Shown one piece after another: positions 49,509 to 59,738 of a stretch of DNA of 64,000 bases. The stretch is from Flaccisagitta enflata (taxonomy: Eukaryota; Chaetognatha; Sagittoidea; Aphragmophora): positions 106,950,001 to 107,014,000 of the forward strand of contig OZ231126.1 in the NCBI GenBank assembly GCA_965153355.1, written 5' to 3'. Position numbers and translations under genes: made by a program. The stretch's first letter is position 1. The number at the start of each line of letters is the position of its first letter. Below the pieces are notes generated by a model. The model saw only the letters and a program-made list of their open reading frames with translations. It did not search any database and had not been told where the DNA came from.

Positions 49509-51594
49509 TAGCACAGGGGATCATGGCAAAGAATGTTCAGAGCCTTTATGTTCAGGAGATGTGCGCATCATTTCATGGTATAATGCACCAAAAAAAATTT
49601 GGAGGTCGTCCGATGTCGGGAAGATGGCGCCGCCACTCCCCCTGAATAAAGTAGTGGTGATGGAACGAATCTTGTTGTTTAAGGTCATTTTGACCTCAAA
49701 ATTGGGCCACTTTGCCTTAGAAAAATGTCAATAAATCCATGAGATTATAAAATTAGCACTCAAGACCTAACCAGTGGTGCACACTGCATGTTACTATCAT
49801 AACCGGCCAAACTAGCCTACCACCCAACCAGCCTACCTGCCTAAAAGTGAAAAACGTGCATAACTTTGGCATTTTTCAACCGATTAGGTTGAAAGTTAGT
49901 ATGTGGTCTCTGACTGGAAGGACTCCACGTATGAATTCGATTTATAAAGATTTTAACATGCTAACCCGCCAAACCCGCCTACCACCCAACCAGCCTACCA
50001 GCTTAAAAGTGAAAAACGTGCATAACTTTGGCATTTTTCAATTAATTTGGTTGAAACTTAGTATGTAGTCTCTGAATGGAAGGACTCAACATATGAATTT
50101 GGTTTATAAAGATTTTAACATGCTAACCAGCCAAACCGGACTATCACCCAACCAGCCTAGCAGCCTAAAAGTGAAAAACGTGCATAACTTTGTCATTTTT
50201 CAATTGATTTGGTTGAAACTTAGTATAAAGTCTCACAATGGAAGGACTCAACATATGTATTTGATTTGTTAAGATTTTAGCTTGCTAACCAACCAAACCA
50301 GCCTACCACCCAACTAGCCTACCAGCCTTAAAATGAAAAACCTGCATTTTTGAACCAATTTGGTTTAAACTTGGTATGTAGTCTCCAGATGGAAGGATTC
50401 AACATATGAATTTGATTTATAAAGATTCCAGCATGCTAACCGGCCTACCACCCAACCAACCTACCGCCTTCAAAATGATATATACACATAACTTGAACAA
50501 CTTTCAATCAATTTGGTTAAAACTAAAAACTTGGTATGCAGACTCAAAATGAGAAGACTCGATGTACGTACGCAGCTTACATCTCAACCACTTGTTTGAC
50601 AACGCCATTTAACAATGACAAATTTATTGAATATTGTTTAAGATATGCACATTTATCACTTTGAAGGTGGTAGGTTGGTTGGGTGGTAGGCTGGTTAGCA
50701 TGCATCTAGAGACTACATACCAAGTTTCATCCAAATTGGTTGAAAAATGTCAAAGTTATGCAGGTTTTTCACTCTTAGGCTGGTAGGCAGGTTGGGTGGT
50801 AGGCTGGTTTGGTCGGTTAGCATACTAAAATCTTAACAAATCAAGTACACATATGTTGAGTCCTTACATTTCAAGACTTTATACTAAGTTTCAACCAAAT
50901 CAATTCAAAAATGACAAAGTTATGCACGTTTTTAGGTTGGTAGGCTGGTTGGACGGTAGTCCGGTTTGGCCAGTTAGTATGCTAAAATCTTTATGAATTG
51001 AATTCTTACGTTGAGTCCTTCAATTCAGAGACTATATACCAAGTTTCAAACAAATCAATTGAAAAATGCCAAAGTTATGCATGTATGTTTCTCTTTTAGG
51101 CTGGCAGGTTGCTGGGGTGGTAGGCTGGTTTGGTCGGTAAGCATGTAAAATCTTGGCAACTCGAATCATATGTTGAGTCCTTCCATTTAGAGACTATATA
51201 CCAAGTTTCAACTAAATTGGTTGAAAAATGCCAAAGTTATGCATGTTTTTCACTTTTAGGCTGGTAGGCTGGTTAGGTAGTAGGCTGGTTTTGCCGTTTA
51301 TGATAGAAATATGCAGATTGCACCACTAGTCAGCTCTTGAGCTCTAGTTTTATAATCTTATGGTGTTTTTGTTATTTTTCTAAGGCAAAGTGGCCCAATT
51401 ATGAAGGCAAAATGATCTTAAACAACATGATTTGTACCATCACAACCACTTTACTTGGGGGGGGGGGTGGCGGCGCCATCTTCCCGACATCGGACGACCT
51501 CCAAATTTTTTTCGGTGCATTATACCATGAAATGGTGCGCACATCTCCTGAACATAAAGGCTCAGACCATTTTTTGCCATGAACCCCCGTGCTA
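49509..51594. mobile_element. 2.09 kb palindromic (foldback) element, hAT-like TSD
   Basis: Left end TAGCACAGGGGATCATGGCA and right end TTTGCCATGAACCCCCGTGCTA pair, as do TGTGCGCATCATTTCATGGT and its partner and the long inner arms. The arms contain about five diverged ~150 bp units with AAAAACGTGCATAACTTTGG then CATTTTTCAA and AACCAGCCTACCACCCAACC. The centre is near 50,600. TA-starting ends and an 8 bp duplication recall hAT elements, but no transposase is encoded. Confidence 0.9.
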
Positions 51595-51602
51595 CTGTTC
51601 AT
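51595..51602. repeat. 8 bp target-site duplication, right
   Basis: Second CTGTTCAT. Confidence 0.9.
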
Positions 51603-51699
51603 GGGCTCGCTCACCCACTTCGCTCACTCCCTCGTGGGACAGTTAAAATTCCTGCACCCATTGACTCCCAGTGGTCTGTCTCAAATTTGACTCAAAAAT

Positions 51700-52136
51700 A
51701 ACAGTGGACCTGCCACCGCCGCCTTCGCCTCCACTGTTATCAACCCCCTCCCGCCACCGCCGCCCTTACCAGCTCTGTTGCCCCCTCCCATGCTGCTACA
51801 CATCTTCCTCACCATTAAAGTGAAAAAAAATTCTTTCCCACCTCTGCCTCCTCCTCCTCCTCAACCACCACCACCTCCTCATTCCTCCGCGGCCGCCGCC
51901 TCCTCCTCCTCCCCCACAACCACCGCCGCCTTCTCCTCCCCCGCCGCCGCCTCCTCCTTTTCCGCCATAGCCTCCTCCTCCTCCTCCATCGATGCCGCCG
52001 CCGCCGTCTCCTCCTCCTCCTCCTCTACCGCCGCCGCCGCCGCCTCCTCCTCCTCCTCCTCCTCCTCCTCCCTCCTCCTCCTCCTCCTCCTCCTCCTCCT
52101 CCACCGCCGCCGCCGCCGCCGCCGCCGCCTCCTCTC
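51700..52136. repeat. (CCT/CCG)n trinucleotide-rich array
   Basis: CCTCCTCCT and CCGCCGCCG triplets dominate, densest at 52,005-52,130. Open frames of Ser/Ala/Pro repeats on either strand are low-complexity artefacts. Confidence 0.92.
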
Positions 52137-52304
52137 CTTGAATTTTTTTTTAATTATTTCTTTAATTCATTTCAAATACTTTTTTTAGATTTTCTTTTTC
52201 TTTTTTCTTTTTTTATTTCTTTTATTTGATTTCTTTTAAATTTGACCCTTTTTTTGATATTTTCACAAAAATTTGATTTTTTTTAAAGGAGGCAGAAGTA
52301 TGCA
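52137..52304. other. T-rich spacer between CCG and CGG arrays
   Basis: About 170 bp of T-rich sequence that would form the loop between the complementary arrays. Confidence 0.7.
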
Positions 52305-52815
52305 GTTGGGTAGGAGGAGGAGGAGGCAGAGGCGTGGCAGAGGAGGAGGAGGAGTTGGTGGTGGCAGCGGCAGAGCAGCAGAGTGGGAAGAGGAGGAGGA
52401 GGACAGGAATGGGAGGGGAGAGGAGGTGGGGTAGTGGAGGAGAGGAGGTAAGAGGCGCAGTGGTGGCGGGCGGTGAAGGGAGGGGAGGAGGAGGTGACAG
52501 AGGCAGCGGCGGCGGCGGTAGCGGAGGAGGATGAGGAGGAGAGGAGGCGGCGGCGGCGGCGGAGAAGGACAAGGAGAAGAGGAGGCGGCGGCGGCGGCGG
52601 AGGAGGAGAGGAGGAGCAGCAGCAGCAGCAGGAGGAGGAGGCGGCGGCGGCGTTAAGGAGATAGCAGAAGCTGAAAGTAATCTCTACAATGAAAATACCC
52701 ATGATACAAAACAAATGGAGGAGGCGGCGGCGGGAGATTGAGGTCATGTAGACAGAGTTGTTATAGCAGAGGCAGAGGCGGAGGTGGAGGCGGCGGTGGA
52801 GGCAGTTGCAGCAGC
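52305..52815. repeat. (AGG/CGG)n trinucleotide-rich array
   Basis: GAGGAGGAGG and GGCGGCGGCGG triplets, the complement of the array at 51,700-52,136, with unique segments mixed in. Confidence 0.92.
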
Positions 52816-53019
52816 ACTGACAACTATCTAAGTAGGGTCTCAATATTGTAGAAGAAGAAAGGGGTGGTTTAGTAGTGGGAAAGGGGGTGGTGAGTGATTG
52901 AGATCATGTTAGCAATTGGATGTCAGGCAGAGGCAGTGGCAATAGCCCTCATAAGATGGTATTTTCAATGGGCAGGGGCTATGGGCAGGGTCATTTCAGC
53001 CCACTGGTTGTCACTACCT

Positions 53020-53093
53020 CAATTCCTGAATATGTGTTCAGACTGTAATCTTGTTTAACGGGAAGAAACGCGTTTTGGTCATCACTAGAAACA
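53020..53093 (+). mobile_element. GGGCGTTTCTAG-family right-end fragment
   Basis: TCCTGAATATGTGTTCAGAC then GAAACGCGTTTTGGTCATCA and CTAGAAACACACCC match the family's right end; the left part is missing. It abuts the donor of the neighbouring exon by about 14 bp. Confidence 0.7.
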
Positions 53094-53106
53094 CACCCAC
53101 CCTTAC

Positions 53107-53315
53107 CTCGCTGGTTGGGGCATCAGAAGGGTTTGGCTGGCAGTGGGGTATCCAGCAACTGGTGACATTGGCGTAGTGGTTGGTTAGATTGAACGTGTAG
53201 CAAGAGTCTGGACGCTCATTGGGACAAAAATCTTCTCTTGGGTAAACGGGACAATCCTCACACTTGGCCACTTCACATCCACAACAGTCCCTTTCAGTTC
53301 GATAGATTTTGTAAC
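53107..53315 (-). CDS. cysteine-rich protein, first recognised exon (exon A)
   Basis: A minus-strand exon of 209 bp lies between an acceptor ATTATCTCCTCAG|GTT (53,315) and donor ACCAGCGAG|GTAAGG (53,107). It starts with two bases of a split codon and ends in phase 0. The 69 complete codons include YKIYRTERDCCGCEVAKCED, then CPVYPREDFCPNERPDSC and ANVTSCWIPHCQPNPS: ten cysteines and two N-glycosylation sequons (NLT, NVT). The CCGC-x4-C-x2-C spacing recalls chordin/VWC-like cysteine clusters, but the match is too weak to assign. Earlier exons with the start codon and signal peptide must lie further right, beyond or within the retrotransposon region. The frame with the hydrophobic MLLLLVLACLSPL just upstream is a different one. 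Confidence 0.72.
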
Positions 53316-54490
53316 CTGAGGAGATAATGTAAGCCTAAGAGGTGACAAGCAAGCCAGCACCAACAATAAAAGCATTAGACTATAACGTTTATCTACAATA
53401 TGGATAATTATCAATAATTGAGAATGAAAAAACGTAGTGCGCTTTTCAGAGTTTGTGGGTGTCATTTGGGAAAGGATTTCAGGACTGAGTGACATATGCA
53501 AATATCATACTAAAGATCAAAACGAAGCATGAAAAAGCAAATAAAACAAACACAAACAAATGATGGTTTTCTTTGGGTCACCTTGAAATCCGTAGGAGAC
53601 AATTTTGAAAATACAAAAATCATGCGTTTAGCAAAAATAGCATGGGCAAAATTGTCCCCGGAGACAAAATCCCGAGAAAAAAGTGAATTCTACCCAGTGC
53701 TCAACCCCATCACGCAGAGCGTATCAGCCAAAATATACAAGGACAAAGTCTTCACTTAGTCTTACAGTGGAGCACCGCTAAAGCGCACCCGCTGTTAAAC
53801 CATGCCCAGCAATAAGACATACAACCTGCAGTCCTATGACTATGAGATATTGAAGTTATCTCTATCATGTGTAAAGAAGAGCGCCGCTGGGGAATCCTAA
53901 AAAGGGGTATTACCCTGCACCTTTCAATGATTTTTAAAAAAGTTAATCATTTGAATTTTTTTTTCTAAAGCTTAAGCGGAAAGGCAAAAACAATTTCTAA
54001 TGAAGGGAACCACAAGACAACAACTCCCTCCCTTGATTTTTCATCAGTTTTCAATGTTTAAGGCACAATTCGCGGATTCCCAGGCGGAAGCCATTTTTAA
54101 ATTCAAATAAATTAAACATATGTATACATCATTGTGAAGGTTATATATTACTTTATTTGAATTCATAATTGGAATTTGTTAGCAGGGTCAAATAATTATG
54201 CAAATTAGGTTATAATAACAAAATTTGAAATTTCCCTTTTTTTCAAAATTTGATTATTATATGAAGTAAGATTGACCAGTAAAGGTCTATATTGGGGCAA
54301 ATACACAGTAGATGTGTTTACACTATATTGATGATTGGGCAGGAGTAGTTTTGAAGGAAATTGATTACAAAGATCAAAAAAGTTCAAAATATCAATGTTT
54401 TGCATATAGAATATAAGAATAAACAGTCATAAACACAATAACTTTAAAGACTGGATATATAAATTTTGAATCTAATATATACCTATCTTA
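53316..54490. other. unassigned sequence, probably intronic
   Basis: Between exon A and the retrotransposon. No upstream exon could be recognised on the minus strand. A 76-codon plus-strand frame at 53,529-53,759 has no recognisable domain. Confidence 0.5.
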
Positions 54491-54762
54491 AAAGCCTTAT
54501 ATAAATCTTTATTCAAATATATAGTCGTGAACCGACCGGTTCTGACATTTGATTATTATCAAATTCTCTCTGCCTCTCGCTTTTTGCATTGCTCGACTGC
54601 GATCCAATTTTCTCTTCAGTCTGGAATAAAGCCTCTTTCTTTTAGCTCAATTTCTCTCTCTTTCTCTCTCAATTATAATGATAATTAAGCAGTTCAGAAA
54701 TTGATCAAGGACAGATCTTTAGCCAGGACGGATGATCATCACCCGGATGATCATTCGTTACT
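54491..54762 (+). promoter_or_regulatory. candidate 5' LTR (3' part) of the retrotransposon
   Basis: TATATAAA at 54,498-54,505, AATAAA at 54,625-54,630, and a primer-binding-site-like sequence starting at 54,763 are in the order expected for LTR U3, R and U5. The other LTR is outside the window, so borders are guesses. Confidence 0.4.
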
Positions 54763-54777
54763 TGGCGACAACAGTGG
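54763..54777 (+). other. candidate primer-binding site
   Basis: TGGCGACAACAGTGG starts with TGGCG, as primer-binding sites complementary to a tRNA CCA end do. It lies 570 bp before the gag ATG. The matching tRNA was not identified. Confidence 0.45.
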
Positions 54778-54980
54778 CATTCTTTTGTCACGCGCCTTTG
54801 ATTTTTACATGAAAATCTCATCAAAAATTAAAACTTTTTTGGACTCTTTTTTCTCTCGTCTCACAACTTGAAAATGAAAATAAGACCGCCCGATTCCCTA
54901 GGGATGACAGGCAGTAGTGTCTTGCAATTGAAATTGTAAACGACAACAAACATTACATAAACAATCAAATTATCATTTTC

Positions 54981-55084
54981 ACACATAAAATGGATTAGTT
55001 TTGCGCTACCTCGAATTAATTCATTAACACTCACGCATAAAATGGATTAGTTTTGCGTCATCTAAAAATAATTCATTAAACCTT
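54981..55084 (+). repeat. 52 bp tandem duplication in the retrotransposon leader
   Basis: CATAAAATGGATTAGTTTTG then CG...AATTCATTAA occurs twice at 52 bp spacing, with several substitutions. Confidence 0.88.
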
Positions 55085-55348
55085 CCAAACGGATTACTCT
55101 CCTATCTTTAACACCATCTGGATATCCATCTGTAACTTCATCTGTCTACGTCATCATTCCCACCTCTACTCCTTCATACTTCCTTCCAGGTGGGTGAAGC
55201 TTTTTGTATGTGTTATCCGGGGATAACACGTACTGCCTTAAATTAAAAAGATCTATCATCTTTTCTTTTCGGTCATCTGGGAAATTCGGTCAACACGATT
55301 CATCTCTAACTCATCTCATCTCGACTCATCTCATCTCCAACAAAAACA

Positions 55349-56386
55349 ATGGCGGAGAGTGGCGGTGATGGAGATGGAGGGGGGGAGATAATGATGACAC
55401 CAAAGGAAATGATTGAGACTTTAATCAAGGAAATTGATGATTTAGCGGGTGAAGCATACAGCCTGACCGGAAACAATTCCATGTCGACCACATACCGTTG
55501 TTCAACTTGTACAAAACTGTCACATGAGCACCCCAACAGAAATGTCAAAGGTTGTAATAGGAAAGCCTTAACAACTGATGAGTACATTAAGGATCTTAAG
55601 CGTCAACGCGACGGACTGACCGACCATGTGTTACTTTTGAGAGACGGTGCACAGGCATCAGTTGACAAAAGAGAATACAAGCGTTTGTTACACGTCCAGA
55701 CGACTGAGATCAATGGGTTGCAAAATCAAGTTTTAGTACTTGAAACAAGGGTAAGGGATGATCAAAATAGTTTCAACGTCAGGGTGGTGGAATTGCAAGA
55801 TTCGTTGAGTAGGGTGATTTGTGAGGCTAACACAGAGAGAGCACACAAAGAGACCATTAAAGCGAAACTAGAACAAATGAGAGTTAATTATGCAATGTAC
55901 GAGCATTCTTCAGATCCTGAGGATTGGGAAAAAGTCCACAAAGGGTTGGAGGCGGCGTTGAAGGAAGCTGGTGTCATGGGTGTGACGGAGGATTTGGGAG
56001 TGTTAAGGGGCGTGGTGTTGCGTCATCTTACCGCCGACGCATCCGGCGGAGGCGTGGTTAACGGCGACGACCTCTCATGGGACTACGCCGACGCGCCTGA
56101 TCCGACAGCAACGACTTCCGGTGCCCCTGATCCGGCAGCGACGGCTACCGGCGCTTCTCGACCGGCAGCAACGACTTCCGGCGCTTCTCCTCCGACAGCT
56201 TTGGCGCTCGGCGTTCCACTTCCGCCCCCGTCGACGTCTCGCGTCCCATTTCCGGCTGCGGCGTCGACGGACGTTCATCCTCCATCCACGGCTGCAGACG
56301 GCGCTCTTCCTCCTGATCCGGCGTCGGCGGCGGCACGTGCATCGGCATCTCCATCGTCCGACGGTTCTGTGGAAATTGACTCATGA
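55349..56386 (+). CDS. retrotransposon Gag, N-terminal part
   Basis: A 345-codon open frame starts at an ATG in good context (AAACAATGG). Residues 51-69 hold a C-x2-C-x4-H-x-H-x7-C cluster (CSTCTKLSHEHPNRNVKGC), possibly metal-binding. Residues ~75-185 are Lys/Glu/Leu-rich and look coiled-coil. Residues ~250-340 are Pro/Ala/Thr repeats (GAPDPAATATGASRPAATTS). It ends with TGA at 56,384. Pro-rich coding continues beyond in shifted frames, so this stop probably reflects a frameshift rather than the natural end of Gag. The position behind a leader and ahead of capsid-like and pol sequences supports Gag; the N-terminal domain itself is not a family I recognise. Confidence 0.65.
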   Translation: MAESGGDGDGGGEIMMTPKEMIETLIKEIDDLAGEAYSLTGNNSMSTTYRCSTCTKLSHEHPNRNVKGCNRKALTTDEYIKDLKRQRDGLTDHVLLLRDGAQASVDKREYKRLLHVQTTEINGLQNQVLVLETRVRDDQNSFNVRVVELQDSLSRVICEANTERAHKETIKAKLEQMRVNYAMYEHSSDPEDWEKVHKGLEAALKEAGVMGVTEDLGVLRGVVLRHLTADASGGGVVNGDDLSWDYADAPDPTATTSGAPDPAATATGASRPAATTSGASPPTALALGVPLPPPSTSRVPFPAAASTDVHPPSTAADGALPPDPASAAARASASPSSDGSVEIDS

Positions 56387-57187
56387 ATGCATACATTCAT
56401 TTCCTTGTCCTACACCAGACCCAAGTGCGGCAGTCTCTACTTTCGACATTCCGGATTCACCCCATCCAACGCCACCTCAGTGTCGTTCCCCCACCCCCAC
56501 TCGTCCCCCATCACGCCCACCGATTTCTTGGATGCTCTAAACTCAGCGGTGATATGTGAAATCATATGATTGGCAGCAGAAAATCTCGTTTCATGTGTGA
56601 CCATCCTACAGCAATCCATGAAGGTTCACACCACTTGCAGCAGCAGCACGCTGTTCACTCGCGATAAACTTTCGCTGCGCATATAGAAAACCCCGGCGCC
56701 GATGGGCTGTGGCCTCCGTCACCCTGCAGTCTTCCCTCCTCCGTGTCTCATCTTATCTTCCGCATCTCACTCGCATCCTCTGCTTCCGCCATATCTTCCC
56801 CCCGCATCTCACTCTCCTCCTACGCTCCTCATCATGCTCCTCACTCCGCCTACTGCTCCTCATCATGCTCTCTTCATATCAATGATGATTTTGCCGCCGG
56901 TTGCTCCAGCGGCGCCATTTTCGCCGCCGGTTGATCCAGCGGCGCCGACCACGACGCACGTCTCTGTTGACCCTCATTCGCTCTCCATGGCGCCGCCGCC
57001 GCACATGCAACTTCGCGACGATTCTCCACCACCAGAACCGCGTAAGCCACGCTCTCCAGGCCTAATGGAAGTAGAGGGTGTTGAAATCCATTCGACCGAC
57101 GGACATGTTTTGCGTGGACATCTGAAACTCATTTGATTTCAGAAGTTATAAATTTATCAAACACAGGTTTAAGTCCCCAGGAGAAGA
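56387..57187 (+). pseudogene. Gag proline-rich linker, frame-broken
   Basis: The coding sense moves between frames. A proline-rich stretch (PCPTPDPSAAVSTFDIPDSP) follows in one frame to about 56,540. Then 56,702-57,136 in another gives PVAPAAPFSPPVDPAAP and LMEVEGVEIHSTDGHVLRGH. At least two frameshifts and a stop before 57,188 interrupt it. Confidence 0.55.
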
Positions 57188-57613
57188 TTGATGTCTGTTT
57201 TGAAAAAAGAAGAATTAATGGTGCTTCAGGCTACTTTCCATCTGAAACCCCTTTACACTTTGGTCAACATCTTCCCATTGCAATGTGATTCTGAGCTTTG
57301 TTCTTACATTGAGGAATTAACTGCAAAGAAAAGTTATTTTACTTCTTTTGAAATGTTCCTACGTGAGTTTGAGGAGCAAGTTTACCCAAATTCACGTCAA
57401 GCCGCCTACACGCGCTTTATCAACAGATCAACCCCTTCTTATGCCAAAATCGCGGTGGCATGGAAGCAATTCAAAGAAGACGCCAGGTTGGTTAATTTGG
57501 ACCCACTTGAGCATAACCTGCTTTTCATTAGGGGTATTCGCCATCGTGAGAAGAAAAAGGCGCTTCTGCAAAAATGGTTATCCACTAAAGACATGGACGA
57601 GGTTTTGGAATAA
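57188..57613 (+). pseudogene. Gag capsid-like segment
   Basis: 142 codons of helical, charged sequence with FTSFEMFLREFEEQVYPNSR, AKIAVAWKQFKEDARLVNLD and HNLLFIRGIRHREKKKALLQ. The pattern of a long helical region with conserved Trp/Phe and a basic end resembles Ty3/Gypsy Gag capsids. Upstream coding (NTGLSPQEKIDV) lies in another frame. The segment closes with an in-frame TAA (57,611-57,613), after which the same frame stays open. Confidence 0.6.
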
Positions 57614-58267
57614 GCAGTCTCCTTGGAATCTACTTATGATATGATGACTTGTTGGGATCAAGATGAAAAGGAAGGGAAAAGTAACCAAAAATCAAATGCC
57701 AGCAACAATGCTAACATCAATGCCATTACTGCGTCGGGGAATGGTAAAGCGGGTAAGCAGCAACAACAGCAAGGTCAACAGCAGCAGCAGCAACAACATC
57801 AGCAGCAAAATCAGCAGCAGCAGGACCAGTTGACTCAATCTCAAAGAAATAATCAAAAGAGGAGGGAGCAACAGAAGCTTGGCAAGCAGGTGCAGAAGCA
57901 GATGCGGGAGCAACGGCAGCAACGGCGGCAGCAGCATCGGCCGCGGCAGCCGCCTCAGCAGCAGCAAGGAGGTGGTAGGGGTGGAGGAAGAGGAGGAAGA
58001 GCGATTAGGGGTAGTGGAGGTGGAGGTGGAAGAGGAGGTGGAAATGCCGGTGGTGGTGGTGGTGGTGCTAAGGATGGTGGTGTGACTGTAGCAGCAAATG
58101 AGGTGCAGGAAGCGGCTATCAAGCAAAACCAATCGAACCAACCTGTTTCATCGGGATGGACGGGGCCACTCTCAGCCCAAAATTGGAGCTTTCCGACCAC
58201 TTTATCTGCCATGTCCACCAACACGCACAACAACTTGATTCCACCGAACGAAGCTTTGAATAAATGA
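57614..58267 (+). pseudogene. Gag nucleocapsid-like Gln-rich and RGG region
   Basis: Continues in the capsid frame after one TAA. It has a glutamine run (about 57,757-57,830), then a basic Gln/Arg block (KQVQKQMREQRQQRRQQHRP), then Gly/Arg-rich RGG-type sequence (GGRGGGRGGRAIRGSGGGG). No CCHC zinc knuckle is present; RNA binding could be through the RGG block. It ends with TGA (58,265-58,267) followed by C. The frame is open beyond it into protease. Confidence 0.6.
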
Positions 58268-58884
58268 CGACGTTCAAATCTCCACGCCCAATCTGCGAAA
58301 TTTAAAGTGGAGACAATTTCAAATTCAGAGGAGGTGGGTGAGATGGAGGTGATGGAGGAGGAGGAGAGGGAAGAGAAGGTGGGGGTGAACAATTCTAACT
58401 CTAATCATCACTCGTCATCTAATTGCCCGACTTTGAACATTTCATCTTCAACAAAAATTGGTGGAAAAAAATACTTTGTCACGGCCTGTATGCCTAACTC
58501 TAAACTTTTTACCGCGTTCTGTGATTCTGGGGCCGTCAGTGCGGTCAGTCCTAAGATGGTGTCTGGTTTACCTTTGAGTTGGAGGAACCGTTGGTGGTGA
58601 AGGGCTTCGATGGAAATCGCACCACTGCTATCACCCACAAAGTTGAACTTGAATTGAACTTTCACCCCGGCGGGTTGAGAGATTACTTCTATGTTTGCGA
58701 CGTTCCCCACGCTATTATTGGCAACGACATTCTCCAAAATGATGAGCACCATCTGTCGCTGGAAACAGGAAAAGTTCTTTCTGTTCAACCAACCAGTGAT
58801 ATTATTTTTACCATATCTTGTATTTTGTCATTTCTCAAATTATATGATCATGTCTCTCATCGGTTTCCTGGCTACAGAGCATAA
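58268..58884 (+). pseudogene. retropepsin-type protease
   Basis: The active-site motif is FCDSGAVSAVS, Asp codon at 58,523. The flap/C-terminal motif is HAIIGNDIL at about 58,711-58,737. The part up to 58,600 is in the same frame as Gag, separated from it by one TGA. The part from about 58,579 (LVVKGFDGNRTTAITHKVEL onward) is one frame over, so a base has been lost or gained near 58,570-58,580. The pepsin-like fold would use a DSG rather than DTG triad, which is normal for some Ty3/Gypsy elements. Confidence 0.75.
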
Positions 58885-59010
58885 GCACTGTCATGGTGAG
58901 GGTGGGTTAGGCTTCTCCCAGGATTACCGTCTTAAGGCAAGTTAATCACTGTGGTGGAGGGGGTATAGCCAGATAGTGCATGGCTGACGCGCCAAAGTTT
59001 CTTAGAGTCT

Positions 59011-59738
59011 GTGATGGCTCCATATCTGAATAAAGCTGACTGTGGTCACATTTACATACCATCTCTTTCCTTCCCAGATGGTAGGGAAAAGGCTTCAAAT
59101 GGTCACGATACCCTGCTATTGATCCCTGTTGCAAATAACCTAACTGAGGTCAAAACTATGTCAACGTTGACTATCCTAGGTGAAATGGTTCGTCACTCAA
59201 CTGACTCACAGCAATATGATGCCAAGTGTTATGATATGAAGGAGTTGTTAGAGGAAATAGAAAGAAGAGAGATGGTGTCTGGTGAAGATATGACTTGTAA
59301 ATATGGTATCACATCCCCATATGATGTATGCAATATTGACACTGATGAATTTTCAAATGTAAATAACCCTACCACTCCTACCAACCAACCCAACCAACCT
59401 ACCACTCCTACCAACCATCCCAACCAACCTACTACCCTACCGACCAACCAGAATTTCACTCCCGCGTTTTCGTCCGACATTAATCATCCTCAATACACCC
59501 CTCCCTCCTCACCTGTGCCATTTTCATCACTTGTTGGGAAGAATAAAGTGAGTGATGATGTTCTCGACCGTTGCCACCGGGATGGTATAGACTTTGACTT
59601 GCAATTGGATGACAAAAATGGACCCGATGTTGAAATGGAGATTCTTGAAGACATCGATATTGAAGCTGAAAGGAAAAAAGCAGATTTCCTTACTGGAAAG
59701 ATAACGATTCTTTTTTTTCTGAATTCAACTTCAAAGAT
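59011..59738 (+). pseudogene. Pol linker upstream of reverse transcriptase
   Basis: An open frame of low similarity with Asn/Pro/Thr repeats (TPTNQPNQPTTPTNHPNQPT) followed by an acidic stretch (DGPDVEMEILEDIDIEAERK type). It changes frame at a run of eight T near 59,711-59,718 and then enters RT. The run could be a real frameshift or a homopolymer error in assembly. Confidence 0.6.

Larger units (their letters stand above)
49297..51655 (+). mobile_element. GGGCGTTTCTAG-family element split by a palindrome
   Basis: Left part: GGGGGCTTTTCTAGTCACAG then TAATAGGCCACTCGGTCGCT and a GCTCCGCTCGCTTTGCTC-type block. Right part: GGGCTCGCTCACCCACTTCG then CTCCCTCGTGGGACAGTTAA. The two halves are separated by the palindromic element at 49,509-51,594. 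The 3' terminus has decayed. Confidence 0.8.

Noticed and set aside
51778-52843. Ser/Ala-rich and Pro-rich proteins in CCT/CCG arrays
   Set aside because: Trinucleotide-repeat artefacts on both strands.
53184-53501. Signal-peptide-like MLLLLVLACLSPL upstream of exon A as the start of the cysteine-rich protein
   Set aside because: It is in a different frame from the cysteine-rich reading and overlaps the polypyrimidine tract of a good acceptor; the continuation in its own frame has no cysteine pattern.
55306-55587. 93-codon minus-strand frame antisense to gag
   Set aside because: Antisense shadow of the Gag N-terminus; no independent support.
56075-56396. Arg/Cys-rich minus-strand frames over the Gag Pro/Ala region
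   Set aside because: Shadows produced by GC-rich codons of the plus-strand frame.
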